Assembly (NCBI GenBank): GCA_023382975.1
Contig: JAHDXO010000012.1
Coordinates: forward strand, 35,653-99,652
DNA: 64,000 bases
Direction: 5' to 3'
Source of the DNA: Pirellulaceae bacterium
GTDB taxonomy: Bacteria > Planctomycetota > Planctomycetia > Pirellulales > Pirellulaceae
Positions 1 through 8,192 of the stretch are shown piece by piece. The position numbers were made by a program, and so were the translations under genes. Under the pieces are notes generated by a model. It was not told the DNA's origin and did not search any database. It saw only the letters and a program-made list of their open reading frames with translations. The first letter of the stretch is position 1; each line of letters begins with the position of its first letter.

Positions 1-132
1 GTTCGGGCGTTGGTTCGGGCGTTGGTTCGGGCGTTGGTTCGGGCGTTGGTTCGGGTGTTGGTTCGGGTGTTAGTTCGGGTGTTGGTTCGGGTGTTGGCTC
101 GGGTATTGGCTCGGGTGTTAGTTCGGGCTGTT
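1..132. repeat. 12-bp tandem repeat coding PEPT units
   Basis: About ten head-to-tail copies of GTTCGGGCGTTG (variants GTTCGGGTGTTG, GCTCGGGTATTG, GTTCGGGTGTTA) run from 1 to 120, with a partial copy to 132. The unit is four codons, so copy changes keep the minus-strand lipoprotein frame open. Confidence 0.95.
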
Positions 133-289
133 CCGGGATCGCTTCAGGCTCGACCATTTCCGCTTCGTCGACGGTCGTCGCGGGTGATGCGGGAGTCGGG
201 CGTGGCGGTGCGGCGGGCGGAGAACAGCCGAAGAGGAACAATCCGCATCCGCACATCGCGGTCAACAGAAGCTGCGTGCGAGCCTGCAT
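1..289 (-). CDS. Lipoprotein with Pro-Glu-Pro-Thr repeats, 3' part beyond the window edge
   Basis: Read on the minus strand, an ATG at 289 follows AGGAG at 296-300 and opens a frame with no stop to the window edge (96 codons visible). The N-terminus MQARTQLLLTAMCGCGLFLF is hydrophobic and ends in Leu-Phe-Gly-Cys, a plausible lipobox, so the mature protein should start at a lipid-modified cysteine in the envelope. A short Pro/Ala/Thr stretch follows, then a run of Pro-Glu-Pro-Thr units with occasional Leu or Ile, encoded by the 12-bp repeat at 1-132. Such runs form stiff, acidic, extended linkers, probably holding a C-terminal domain away from the membrane. That domain is outside the window, so function is unknown. 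The frame is clear; the Phe at lipobox position -2 is unusual. Confidence 0.75.
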   Translation of the reverse strand, partial: MQARTQLLLTAMCGCGLFLFGCSPPAAPPRPTPASPATTVDEAEMVEPEAIPEQPELTPEPIPEPTPEPTPELTPEPTPEPTPEPTPEPTPEPTPE

Positions 290-383
290 GGGACACTCCT
301 AGGTTTGCGTGGTAATTCGAAAGGACTCGTCAATTCACTTTGAATCGAAGACGAATTATATCATCAGAGCAGATCCATGTCGC

Positions 384-1208
384 TCATTCCGTCGCCAGCC
401 GTCGGATCCAGATGTTGCGGAACCGAACCGGACAACCGTGAGCGCCCAGCGAGACCGGCCCTTGGGTGGGGATGCCATCGAAACTGGCCAAGTTCAAGTG
501 CGGCGTGTGTCCGTAGACCTCTTGATTCAGATGCACCAGCACCTCGTTGTGGAACATCGTAATCCGAGCGGGCGCGGAGAGTTTTCCGTCGTCATCGAAC
601 TTGGGTGCCGTGAACACGATATCGAAGGTCTGCCACTGCCCCGCCGGGCGGCAGGCGTTGACCAAGGGCGGAGTCTGCGCATAGATCGCTGCGGCTTGTC
701 CGTCGGGGTAGATATGAGTGCTGTGGGAGTCGAAGATTTGCACCTCGATCTTGCCGAGAAGAAATACGCCGTTATTGCCACGGTTCCACATGCTTTCCGT
801 CGGCTCGACGGGCACCAGCCATTCCAGATGCAACTGGCAATCTCCGAACTCCTCCTTCGTCGCCATTGGTCCTTGAGTCGAGATGAGACAACGATCTTCG
901 ATCTTCCATTGGTTCGGCCGCCAAGCATCCAGTCCGGTCCCGTCGAACAACACGATGGCGTCCGAGGGCGCTTTGCCCTCCCGGTCCTGGTCGCTCGATT
1001 CAGGCGGTGTGATGATCGGCGGCGCGGGGCGATCCGGGTCGTGGACGTGAAACCCAGACCAAGGCTGGACCGGCGTATCCTTGTACCCGACGATCCCCGA
1101 CCCGTCCCGAGCCTGCAGCAACTGGTGCTTCTGTGCCTGGGCAGGCGTGGCCAATCCATGCATGATCAAAACGACGGCCGAAAAAAATGCAGCAAAACGA
1201 CAAGTCAT
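384..1208 (-). CDS. Exported DUF1080 (3-keto-disaccharide hydrolase family) protein
   Basis: 274 residues. The start at 1208 (MTCRFAAFFSAVVLIMHG) has AGGAG just upstream and gives a clean signal peptide ending near Ala-Gln-Ala; an in-frame start at 1283 would add 25 residues ahead of it. The body has DUF1080 features: LFDGTGLDAWR, WKIEDRCLI, a FGDCQLHLEW strand, a GNNGVFLLGKIEVQIFD core and a C-terminal RFRNIWIRRL strand. The family has a concanavalin-like jelly-roll fold, and characterised members act on 3-keto-glycosides; the substrate here is unknown. It probably works in the periplasm or at the surface. It is separated from the asparaginase-like gene by about 100 bp and need not share its transcript. 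Confidence 0.88.
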   Translation of the reverse strand: MTCRFAAFFSAVVLIMHGLATPAQAQKHQLLQARDGSGIVGYKDTPVQPWSGFHVHDPDRPAPPIITPPESSDQDREGKAPSDAIVLFDGTGLDAWRPNQWKIEDRCLISTQGPMATKEEFGDCQLHLEWLVPVEPTESMWNRGNNGVFLLGKIEVQIFDSHSTHIYPDGQAAAIYAQTPPLVNACRPAGQWQTFDIVFTAPKFDDDGKLSAPARITMFHNEVLVHLNQEVYGHTPHLNLASFDGIPTQGPVSLGAHGCPVRFRNIWIRRLATE

Positions 1209-1314
1209 GTACGTGGCTCCTGTTGTGAGGTTGTGTTCAAGTGGAAGTGGGCCGTTGGCGATGGTTACCCGCAGGATGGTCAAGTCGGCCCCCCGGTTCC
1301 ATGATCAAACGTGA

Positions 1315-2322
1315 TCAGTCCCAGATCTTAATGTCGTGCCGCCCGTCCGACTTGGCCCAAGCACGGTACATGCCTGCGGTGGTGTAGCGGCAGACGATAT
1401 TGCCTGCGGCGTCGATGCCGACGATCCCGCCGGCACCGGGAGGAAGACGCTGCGTGAGGACCAGGTCCGCTGCTTCGTCCAAGGACTTTCCGGCGTGTTC
1501 GATCAAGGCCGAGACATGAAACGCGACCGCGTGACGAATGAACTCCTCGCCGATCCCGGTGGCCGAGATTCCGCATGTCGCGTTGCTGGCGTATGTGCCG
1601 GCGCCGATGACGGGCGAATCACCGATTCGGCCCGCTCGCTTGTTGGTCAGGCCGCCCGTGGAAGTCCCGGCGGCCAGATTGCCATGCCGGTCGAGTGCCA
1701 CGCAGCCGACGGTTCCATATCGCTCGTCGCTGCGCTGCAGCGAGGAATCCTTGAGCGGATCCGCCTGTTTCTTAACGCGCTGGCGCTGTTGCGCGTCGTC
1801 CAGTTGCCGTCGCCGGTTTTCCGTCGAGAAATACTCGTTTTGTACGCGATCGACACCGACTTCGGTCGCGAAGCGGTCGGCGCCTGGGCCGGCCAGCAGC
1901 ACATGGCTGGTGCGCTCCATCACCAGCCGCGCCAGGGTGATCGGGTGCTTGACCGTGGTGACGTTGGCCACGGCGCCGCACGCGAGCGTCCGGCCGTCCA
2001 TGATCGATGCATCCAGTTCGTGCGTGGCGTCATGCGTGAACACAGCGCCGCGTCCCGCGTTGAACAAAGGATGGTCCTCCAACGTGCGAATCACGTTCTC
2101 GACCGCATCGAGGCTCGATCCTCCCTCGACCAGGATGTTTCGCCCGCGCTGCAGGGCGTCGTTCAAGGCGGCACGGTAGGCCTGGATCGTCTCCTGCGGC
2201 TGATCCTTCGGCATCGTGCCGGCACCGCCGTGCAGGACGATCGCCCAGTCGGCACCGCAAGTCGCAGCGTTTGAAAACAAGAGCATTCCGACAGCCAGAG
2301 AACAATTCCACTTGGACGCCAT
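1315..2322 (-). CDS. Isoaspartyl peptidase / L-asparaginase (Ntn hydrolase), exported
   Basis: 335 residues from an ATG at 2322 preceded by a GGAGG-type site. A signal peptide (MASKWNCSLAVGMLLFSNAA) precedes the family's N-terminal VLHGGAG motif. The autoprocessing site is visible as ERYGTVGCVALD, where cleavage before Thr would expose the nucleophile and split the protein into alpha and beta subunits. Downstream are TSTGGLTNKRAGRIGDSPVI and the glycine-rich GAGTYASNATCGISATG. The family hydrolyses isoaspartyl dipeptides and asparagine. It follows the lipoamide dehydrogenase gene by 46 bp on the same strand and is probably the last gene of the rpsD-lpdA transcript. Export of this enzyme is inferred from the leader. 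Confidence 0.92.
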   Translation of the reverse strand: MASKWNCSLAVGMLLFSNAATCGADWAIVLHGGAGTMPKDQPQETIQAYRAALNDALQRGRNILVEGGSSLDAVENVIRTLEDHPLFNAGRGAVFTHDATHELDASIMDGRTLACGAVANVTTVKHPITLARLVMERTSHVLLAGPGADRFATEVGVDRVQNEYFSTENRRRQLDDAQQRQRVKKQADPLKDSSLQRSDERYGTVGCVALDRHGNLAAGTSTGGLTNKRAGRIGDSPVIGAGTYASNATCGISATGIGEEFIRHAVAFHVSALIEHAGKSLDEAADLVLTQRLPPGAGGIVGIDAAGNIVCRYTTAGMYRAWAKSDGRHDIKIWD

Positions 2323-2368
2323 GATGCGGACCTCCCTCCGGGGTTTCGCATCCCTTCGCTCAAGCCGT

Positions 2369-3790
2369 TCATCGCCGCGGTTTGTAGATTTCCGTGGCAG
2401 TGCCGAAGAAGACTTCGCCGGCATTCATCAGCGTTTCGCTGAGCGTCGGGTGGGGATGGATCGAATCGGTCAAGTCGCGGACTTCGCACCCCATTTCGAT
2501 GGCCAGCACGGCTTCGGCGATCATCTCGCCCGCACCGGGACCGACCATGCCACAACCCAGGACGCGCTGCGTGTCCGGATCGATCAGCAGCTTGGTCAGG
2601 CCTTCGGTACGTCCGAGCGCCTGGGCCCGGCCGCTGGCCGCCCACGGGTAGGTGGCCGCTTCGAATTTCCGGCCGTCGCGTTTCGCTTGTTCTTCGGTCA
2701 AGCCGCACCAAGCGATCTCCGGGTCGGTGAAGACGACGGCCGGGATGGCGACTTTGTCGAATTCGGCCGCTTTGCCAAGCACGACTTCGACGGCCACCTT
2801 GGCTTCGTGCGTGGCTTTGTGGGCCAGCATCGGCTCGCCCGCCACGTCGCCGATCGCCAGGATCTGCGGGTCGCGGGTTCGCTGCTGGCGGTCGCACTGC
2901 ACGAAGCCCCGCTCGTTGAGTTCCACCTGCGTGTTTTCGAGACCGAAACCTCGGCTGTTGGGACGGCGGCCCACCGAAACCAAAACGCGGTCGTAGCGTT
3001 CGACCCCATACTTGGCGGGCCCTTCGAAAGCAACCTCCACTTCCTTGTCGCGCAGGCCCAGCGAGCCGACTTTCGTATTGAGGAAGATGCGGTTTCCGAA
3101 CAATTGACCCAACCGCTTGTGCAACGGTCGCACGAGATCCCGATCCGCGCCCGGCAGCAGACCATCGGTTAGTTCCACAACGCTGACCTGCGATCCCAAC
3201 GCGGCGTAGACCGAGCCCAATTCCAGACCGATGTAGCCGCCGCCGATCACCAGCAGTCGCGATGGCACGTCCGCCAGATCCAGGGCTCCCGTCGAATCCA
3301 TGATCCGGTCCGAATCCAGTGCGAACATCGGCGGCATGACCGGATACGAACCGGTAGCCAGGATCAAATGTTCGTAGGTCAGGCGACGATCGTCGGGAAT
3401 GGAAGGATGGTCGCCGTCCAACCTCAGCGTCGATGAATCCTCGAAGACGCCTCGCGCCTGGATCACGCGCACCTTGCGGCGTTTTGCCAACTGGGACAAG
3501 CCGCTCGTCAACGTCGCGATGACTTGGTCTTTGCGGGTTCGCACCCGGTCCACGTGGATCTGCGGCGAGGGATACTCGACGCCCCATTCGCCGCGCAGTT
3601 CGTCGACTTCGGAAATCACGCGGGCCACATGCAGCAGCGCCTTCGACGGGATGCACCCGCGCAACAAACAGGTGCCACCGAGACGCGATTCCGCCTCGAC
3701 CAACGTGACTTCCAGACCCTCGTCCGCAGCCAGAAACGCGGCCGCGTAACCACCCGGACCACCGCCCAATACGACCAGTTGAGTATGCAT
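2369..3790 (-). CDS. lpdA: Dihydrolipoyl dehydrogenase (E3)
   Basis: 473 residues, full family length. It reoxidises dihydrolipoamide of 2-oxoacid dehydrogenase or glycine cleavage complexes and reduces NAD in the cytoplasm. Visible are the FAD-binding GGGPGGYAAAFLAA, the redox disulfide in GGTCLLRGCIPSK (Cys41 and Cys46), the NAD-binding GGGYIGLELGSVYA, the second FAD stretch ILAIGDVAG and the C-terminal catalytic HPHPTLSE. The residues between the cysteines are Leu-Leu-Arg-Gly rather than the common Asn-Val-Gly. Only 6 bp separate it from rpsD, so the two are almost certainly cotranscribed. No E1 or E2 gene is present in the window. Confidence 0.96.
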   Translation of the reverse strand: MHTQLVVLGGGPGGYAAAFLAADEGLEVTLVEAESRLGGTCLLRGCIPSKALLHVARVISEVDELRGEWGVEYPSPQIHVDRVRTRKDQVIATLTSGLSQLAKRRKVRVIQARGVFEDSSTLRLDGDHPSIPDDRRLTYEHLILATGSYPVMPPMFALDSDRIMDSTGALDLADVPSRLLVIGGGYIGLELGSVYAALGSQVSVVELTDGLLPGADRDLVRPLHKRLGQLFGNRIFLNTKVGSLGLRDKEVEVAFEGPAKYGVERYDRVLVSVGRRPNSRGFGLENTQVELNERGFVQCDRQQRTRDPQILAIGDVAGEPMLAHKATHEAKVAVEVVLGKAAEFDKVAIPAVVFTDPEIAWCGLTEEQAKRDGRKFEAATYPWAASGRAQALGRTEGLTKLLIDPDTQRVLGCGMVGPGAGEMIAEAVLAIEMGCEVRDLTDSIHPHPTLSETLMNAGEVFFGTATEIYKPRR

Positions 3791-3796
3791 GGCACC

Positions 3797-4405
3797 TCAG
3801 CGGGACAGGAACTCGATGACCACGTTCATGTCGACCGGCAGACTGATATCGCTCGGTCCCGGTTGGCCTTGGACAGTTGCCCGCAACGTATCGGAATCAA
3901 AGCTCACCCAGTCCAGGCTCTCCCCTTGGCTCTCGTCCGACAGATGACGGTACATGTTCAACAGATTCTCGCGCGGCCGCACGGTGATCACGTCGCCAGG
4001 TCGCAGCAGATAGGAGGGCTTGGTGACCTTGCGGCCATTAACTTGAAAATGCCCGTGAACAACGCCTTGGCGGGCCTGCGGGCGGGTCTTGGTGAATCCG
4101 GCACGGCGTACGACGTTATCCAACCGGCGTTCGCACATGAGCAAGAGCATCTCGCCGGTGTTCCCTTTTTTGTGGGATACGCTCTCAAAGAACCGCCGCA
4201 ATTGCCGCTCGCCGATCCCGTAGTAATGCTTGATCTTCTGTTTCTGCATCAAGGCCAGCCCGTAGTTCGAGGGTCGCCGACCGCGAGTGTGCATGCCAGG
4301 CGGCGATTCTCGACGCTCCAAAGCGCGGACGGCACCGGCGCTCTCATAGATCAACGCGCCAATACGTCGGTTGACCCTCGCCTTTGGACCAGTGTAACGA
4401 GCCAT
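3797..4405 (-). CDS. rpsD: 30S ribosomal protein S4
   Basis: 202 residues, normal for S4. The N-terminal region MARYTGPKARVNRRIGA, the PGMHTRGRRPSNYGLALMQK segment, the KIKHYYGIGERQLRRFF helix and the S4 RNA-binding domain (CERRLDNVVRRAGF through GRKVTKPSYLLRPGDVITVR, about residues 90-140) are all present. The protein nucleates assembly of the 30S body by binding 16S rRNA. AAGGAG lies upstream of the ATG at 4405. The gene stands outside the usual alpha operon (rpsM-rpsK-rpsD-rpoA-rplQ) and is followed by lpdA after 6 bp. The cysteine knot seen in some N-termini is absent. Confidence 0.97.
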   Translation of the reverse strand: MARYTGPKARVNRRIGALIYESAGAVRALERRESPPGMHTRGRRPSNYGLALMQKQKIKHYYGIGERQLRRFFESVSHKKGNTGEMLLLMCERRLDNVVRRAGFTKTRPQARQGVVHGHFQVNGRKVTKPSYLLRPGDVITVRPRENLLNMYRHLSDESQGESLDWVSFDSDTLRATVQGQPGPSDISLPVDMNVVIEFLSR

Positions 4406-4505
4406 TCAGTAACTTCTCCTTATCAGCCAAAATGCGGGACGATGCGGGTCCAGTTCGACCATTCGCTTCAAAAAGCAAACCGATAATAATGGACGAACAC
4501 CCGGC

Positions 4506-5651
4506 TCATGACAAGGGGAGTCGGCAAGAATTCAACTCCGGCAATCGGTTTCGCAGTTCGCTGGGCTGCTGGAACACGATACACTTCGCCTGAGGAATTT
4601 TTCGGAAAGCTCGCATTGCGCGTGCCTCGCCCAGGTGGTTTGAGGGTAGATCGCGGATGACAATCGCCGCGACTCGATCGGGAAAACGTCGAGCGACATC
4701 GCCATAGATCTCCGGGTCTTTTTCGCCCGAATCTCCTACCAGGATAAATCGACGCTGGGGAAACAGCTCAACAATCGCCCGAATGACGGTCGTTTTCCCC
4801 CGTCGCCGAATCCGCAACAAGCGACGCAGCATGTGGTCTCGCAGTCGGAACGAACGCAAATGAAAGGATCCCGGGGGAAAACCAGCCGATTGACAGAGTT
4901 CGTATAGCGGCTGAAAAAGTTGCCAAGGGCTGGAGGACACGTAATGGAAATCGGCCCCTTGCTCGGCCCAGGACCGGTAAAGATCCGCCATCCCGTCGAT
5001 ACAGCGGTACTCGTTCAGAAACGTGTTCGCCAGCAGCGTGTGTCGGCTGCAAACATCCGTGTGCTTGATGGTGTCGTCGATATCGGAAATTACCGAGACG
5101 CCTTCGTTGGCAAGCAATTGGACGCCGGCATGGAAATGACCGTTGGCACCATGAGGATCTTCGGTTTCGATCCGCAGCCAACGATCCCGCGCCTCGCCGT
5201 TCAGGGGCTGGACCTCGTCCGTCGCTAGACGAATCGCCCCCGAAAAATAGCCACTGCGGTTGGATGCCTTGCGAAGAACCTGCGATTTGCGGCCGATTCG
5301 CACGGAGACGCGTTTGCCCTTTTCCGTGGCGGCGACAAATCCCCGAATTCTCTCGCGAAATACCTCGGTATCCAGATCTTCAGGACTCGCCTGCATGACT
5401 CGACGCAACAAACGGAGCAGGATGCGCTTTCGGAATCCGACGGGGCCTGCTTCGAAAACCGTCCCCTGAACGGCAATTCGCCAAGCGCGTCCGTCCTCGA
5501 CCAAGTAGCCGAAAGTCGGATACAAAACCACGGTTTCCCCGGGTTCAAGATTCGTGGTGAGGTTCCGCGAGTTCGCCATCAGACCAAAGCTTCGAAGACG
5601 AGACGACACACGCCGACCGGGTGGGAGGTCCTCGGTTGCCTGCAAACGCAT
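4506..5651 (-). CDS. App1-like (DUF2183) phosphatidate phosphatase-family protein
   Basis: 381 residues with this start; an internal ATG at 5579 (MANSRNLTTNL) would give 357. Neither has a convincing ribosome site, so the start is uncertain. An N-terminal beta-rich region (VVLYPTFGYLVEDGRAWRIA) leads to the HAD-like catalytic segment VSVISDIDDTIKHTDV, whose first Asp is the expected nucleophile, then VSSSPWQLFQPLYELC and the acidic ILVGDSGEKDPEIYGDVARR. This arrangement matches App1/DUF2183 proteins; yeast App1 is a magnesium-dependent phosphatidate phosphatase. No signal peptide or membrane helix is evident. Substrate assignment is by family only. It sits upstream of rpsD on the same strand, about 100 bp away. 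Confidence 0.82.
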   Translation of the reverse strand: MRLQATEDLPPGRRVSSRLRSFGLMANSRNLTTNLEPGETVVLYPTFGYLVEDGRAWRIAVQGTVFEAGPVGFRKRILLRLLRRVMQASPEDLDTEVFRERIRGFVAATEKGKRVSVRIGRKSQVLRKASNRSGYFSGAIRLATDEVQPLNGEARDRWLRIETEDPHGANGHFHAGVQLLANEGVSVISDIDDTIKHTDVCSRHTLLANTFLNEYRCIDGMADLYRSWAEQGADFHYVSSSPWQLFQPLYELCQSAGFPPGSFHLRSFRLRDHMLRRLLRIRRRGKTTVIRAIVELFPQRRFILVGDSGEKDPEIYGDVARRFPDRVAAIVIRDLPSNHLGEARAMRAFRKIPQAKCIVFQQPSELRNRLPELNSCRLPLS

Positions 5652-5886
5652 TCCCTGGTGACTTCGTTTTCAAGAGTACGGTTTGGTTAGAACACAAGGA
5701 GCGTGCGGCTGTCAAGCGGGCGAACTTGTGCCCCTCAGACAAGCTTGCCGAGCCACCTCTCTGTCGCCTTGCCGGAAGTCTCGCCTTTTGGTCTCATAGG
5801 AGGCTTGCGGCCTGATCGCCCACTCGCCCGCGAGCGATGCAGTCACAAGTCGTTTACCCCTGGAGCGTTCTACAGAAAGTCGTCCC
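5652..5886. other. Intergenic region between divergent genes
   Basis: 235 bp separating the minus-strand App1-like gene and the plus-strand Hpt gene. It should hold both promoters, but I see no strong -35/-10 pair, hairpin or repeat. Confidence 0.5.
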
Positions 5887-6246
5887 ATGGACTCCTCCAA
5901 TATCCCAGCCTCTTGCATCGATTGGAACATCGCGCTTGAATCCACCGGAGACGACGCCGAATTGCTAGACGAATTGGTGGGCATTTTCATGGAGGAAAGC
6001 CCGATGTTGATCGAGCAAATTCACCGAGGCCTAGACACCAAGGACGCTGTTTTAGTGCAGAGATCAGCTCACACGTTAAAAGGCTCCTTGAGGATCTTCC
6101 ACGCATTAAGCGGTGCCGAACTTGCGTTTCAGATCGAGAAGCTTGCCCAGGAAAAGGACCTGGACCGCGTTTCTGCGTCGCTGGCCCACCTGGAAGCATT
6201 CATGGAGCGGATGATGGTCGAGTTGAAGAACCATCAGGAGCGATGA
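5887..6246 (+). CDS. Stand-alone Hpt (histidine phosphotransfer) domain protein
   Basis: 119 residues forming one Hpt domain. The phosphoacceptor is His62 in RSAHTLKGSLRIFHA, with the family's Lys three residues later and a small residue after it. Flanking helices (ALESTGDDAELLDELVGIFM, then AELAFQIEKLAQEKDLDRVS) complete the four-helix bundle. It should shuttle phosphoryl groups between a hybrid sensor kinase and a response regulator in the cytoplasm, but neither partner is encoded nearby, so it is an orphan. The ribosome site is poor. The amidotransferase-like gene begins 33 bp downstream on the same strand, so cotranscription is possible. Confidence 0.88.
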   Translation: MDSSNIPASCIDWNIALESTGDDAELLDELVGIFMEESPMLIEQIHRGLDTKDAVLVQRSAHTLKGSLRIFHALSGAELAFQIEKLAQEKDLDRVSASLAHLEAFMERMMVELKNHQER

Positions 6247-6279
6247 TCCGAACGGGTGGGCGCTGGAGAGTCTGGGACC

Positions 6280-7038
6280 ATGAATTCAACCGTTCTGTAC
6301 ATGGGCGACACCAGCTTGTCGACCGCAGCTGCTTATTTGGCGGGAGTGATGCATGTCTGCGGTTGGACATTCGACTACGTGCCCAGTGATTGCACCCCGG
6401 ATGCCGAATTGTTCGACGCGCCGCATCGGTTGTACATCTTGAGCGATTATCCCGCGGCGCGTTTGGAGACGGCGTTTCAACAGCGGATGCTGGAACATGT
6501 GCGCCGGGGCGCCGGGTTGTTGATGATCGGCGGCTGGGAATCTTTCCATGGCTGCGGGGGCGATTGGGACACGAGCACCGCGGCCGAGGCGTTGCCGGTC
6601 GAGATCAGTAGCGAGGACGACCGCGTTCACTGTGATCAGCCCGCTTTGCTGTGTCGCCGAGCCGAACATCCGAGCGTTGCCGGACTCCCATGGCACACCC
6701 GACCACCGGGAATCGGCGGATTGAACCGTTTCACGCCGCGATCCGACGCCACCGTGTTGCTGGAAGCCCAGCACTTCTCCGTCCGCTCGGACGCAGATCG
6801 CTTCGCTTTTGAACCCTGTGGACGCGATGCCGTGCTGGTCGTCGGACAACACGGACAAGGCCGCACGGCCGCGCTGGCCACGGACGTGGCGCCGCATTGG
6901 GTCGGCGGTTTGGTCGATTGGGGCACGTCGCGTGTCGCCGCCCGGGCCCCAGGGGCCGAAGCCATCGAGGTGGGGGATTGTTACGCCCGCTTTTTCCAAC
7001 AGTTACTGGGTTGGGCCGGCCGGCTCGAACCTGCATGA
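6280..7038 (+). CDS. Class I glutamine amidotransferase-like protein (PF07090 type)
   Basis: 252 residues from an ATG at 6280 preceded by GGAGAG; an in-frame ATG at 6256 lies ahead of that site. The fold is suggested by VLYMGDTSLSTAAAYLAGVM, LYILSDYPAARLETAF, GAGLLMIGGWESFHGCGGDW and VLVVGQHGQGRTAALATDVAPHW, the pattern of the putative glutamine amidotransferase family in planctomycetes. The elbow after LLMIGG carries Trp-Glu-Ser rather than Cys, so glutaminase chemistry is doubtful. It is followed 24 bp later by a sugar-isomerase-domain gene, pointing to a role in carbohydrate metabolism. Cytoplasmic; no leader. Confidence 0.7.
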   Translation: MNSTVLYMGDTSLSTAAAYLAGVMHVCGWTFDYVPSDCTPDAELFDAPHRLYILSDYPAARLETAFQQRMLEHVRRGAGLLMIGGWESFHGCGGDWDTSTAAEALPVEISSEDDRVHCDQPALLCRRAEHPSVAGLPWHTRPPGIGGLNRFTPRSDATVLLEAQHFSVRSDADRFAFEPCGRDAVLVVGQHGQGRTAALATDVAPHWVGGLVDWGTSRVAARAPGAEAIEVGDCYARFFQQLLGWAGRLEPA

Positions 7039-7062
7039 TTCTTGCCCAGGAGGGATTCCGAC

Positions 7063-8091
7063 ATGCTATCCAACGACGATCGTTATCAATCGTTCGGATT
7101 GGTCCGCGACATGCTGGCCACGCCGGAGATCATCCGCCGTTTCAAGGTCGATCAGGCCGCCGATACGGCTCGGGAGATCGCCCGCGTCGGGCGTCTGCTG
7201 ATGACGGGCGAAGGATCGAGCCGGATCTTTCCGGCGAAGAATGCGATCGCTCATGCTCGACGCGCGGGCTATCGTCTGCAATTGCACACCGAAGCGGGCG
7301 CCCAGGCCCAGGAGTACGATCTGAGCGGTTGGGCCGTGTTCGCCTTGTCCAATTCCGGTCGCACGGCGGAAGTGATCCGTCTGTTCACCGCGCTGAAAGC
7401 CGCCGGACATGCTCCGCGTTTCAGCTTGACTGCGTTTGCCGGTAGCAAGCTGGAAGCCCTGGCCGACAAGGGGTACGTCCTCACCTGCGGCGAAGAGGGC
7501 GCGGTCGCCGCCACCAAGAGCGTCATCGAGCAAGCACTGTTCTATCGCGCGCTGCTCGAGGCCGCCGAAGGTCGTCCGCAGTTGGGCTCTCAGTTAGATG
7601 AACTTGGCGCCGCGGTACACGAATCCCTGACCATGCCCGTCGATCAGGAGATCGTGGCTCGCATCGCCGCGGCGAAGACGGTCTATTGGGCAGGACGCAA
7701 CGACGGAGTGGCCGAAGAGTTGACGCTGAAGACGAACGAAATCACGCGGAAGAACGCCGATTATTTGGAAGGCACCTACGCCTTGCACGGCATCGAGGAG
7801 GTGATGTCGGACGACGAGGTTGTGATTTGGATCGATCCGTATGCTGGTTCCGAGACCAAAATTCGCGAGACGCTGATCGAGGGGGTCGGTCTGCCCGTCA
7901 TCGCCGTGGCGGGGCGTTCGACCATTTTTCCGACGATCCGTATTCCCGACTGCGGCGATCTGTCGGGCTACGTCCAGATGGCTGCGGGCTGGAATATCCT
8001 AGTGGAAGTCGGATTGCAGTTGGGGATCAACGTAGACAAGCCGCAACGGGCGCGAAAAGTCGGCAACGAATTCGTTGACGAAACAAGCTGA
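7063..8091 (+). CDS. SIS-domain sugar phosphate isomerase/deaminase-like protein
   Basis: 342 residues from the ATG at 7063, which has AGGAGG about ten bases upstream; an earlier in-frame ATG at 7042 precedes that site. Two SIS modules are visible: residues about 35-180 with LLMTGEGSSRIFPAKNAI, VFALSNSGRTAEVIRLF and GEEGAVAATKSVIEQAL, and about 200-330 with YWAGRNDGVAEELTLKTNEI. This is the layout of the GlmS isomerase half and AgaS-type aminosugar isomerases/deaminases. It has no glutaminase domain. The likely substrate is a (amino)sugar phosphate. It lies between the amidotransferase-like gene and a Gfo/Idh/MocA oxidoreductase, all on the plus strand. Confidence 0.85.
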   Translation: MLSNDDRYQSFGLVRDMLATPEIIRRFKVDQAADTAREIARVGRLLMTGEGSSRIFPAKNAIAHARRAGYRLQLHTEAGAQAQEYDLSGWAVFALSNSGRTAEVIRLFTALKAAGHAPRFSLTAFAGSKLEALADKGYVLTCGEEGAVAATKSVIEQALFYRALLEAAEGRPQLGSQLDELGAAVHESLTMPVDQEIVARIAAAKTVYWAGRNDGVAEELTLKTNEITRKNADYLEGTYALHGIEEVMSDDEVVIWIDPYAGSETKIRETLIEGVGLPVIAVAGRSTIFPTIRIPDCGDLSGYVQMAAGWNILVEVGLQLGINVDKPQRARKVGNEFVDETS

Positions 8092-8192
8092 GCCCCGGAT
8101 CGCGGGACATTTCGCTTTGCGATTCTCCTGGCAGGGGAATAGAATGCTACGGCATCCAAATACCCTCTTGCCCACCTGTCAAGGAGCTTGCC

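Noticed and set aside
1..132. Possible CRISPR array
   Set aside because: Units are 12 bp, contiguous and without spacers; they code a repetitive protein.
10..315. Plus-strand open frame of Val-Arg repeats
   Set aside because: It is the antisense of the 12-bp repeat; the minus strand has a ribosome site, a lipobox and a sensible composition.
1302..1317. TGATCA-AACG-TGATCA dyad after the isoaspartyl peptidase gene
   Set aside because: Too short to be a terminator, no T tract, and expected by chance in 64 kb.
2163..3656. 497-codon minus-strand frame across lpdA and the peptidase gene
   Set aside because: It is out of frame with two well-conserved genes on the same strand and has Arg/Gly/Pro-rich composition typical of a shadow.
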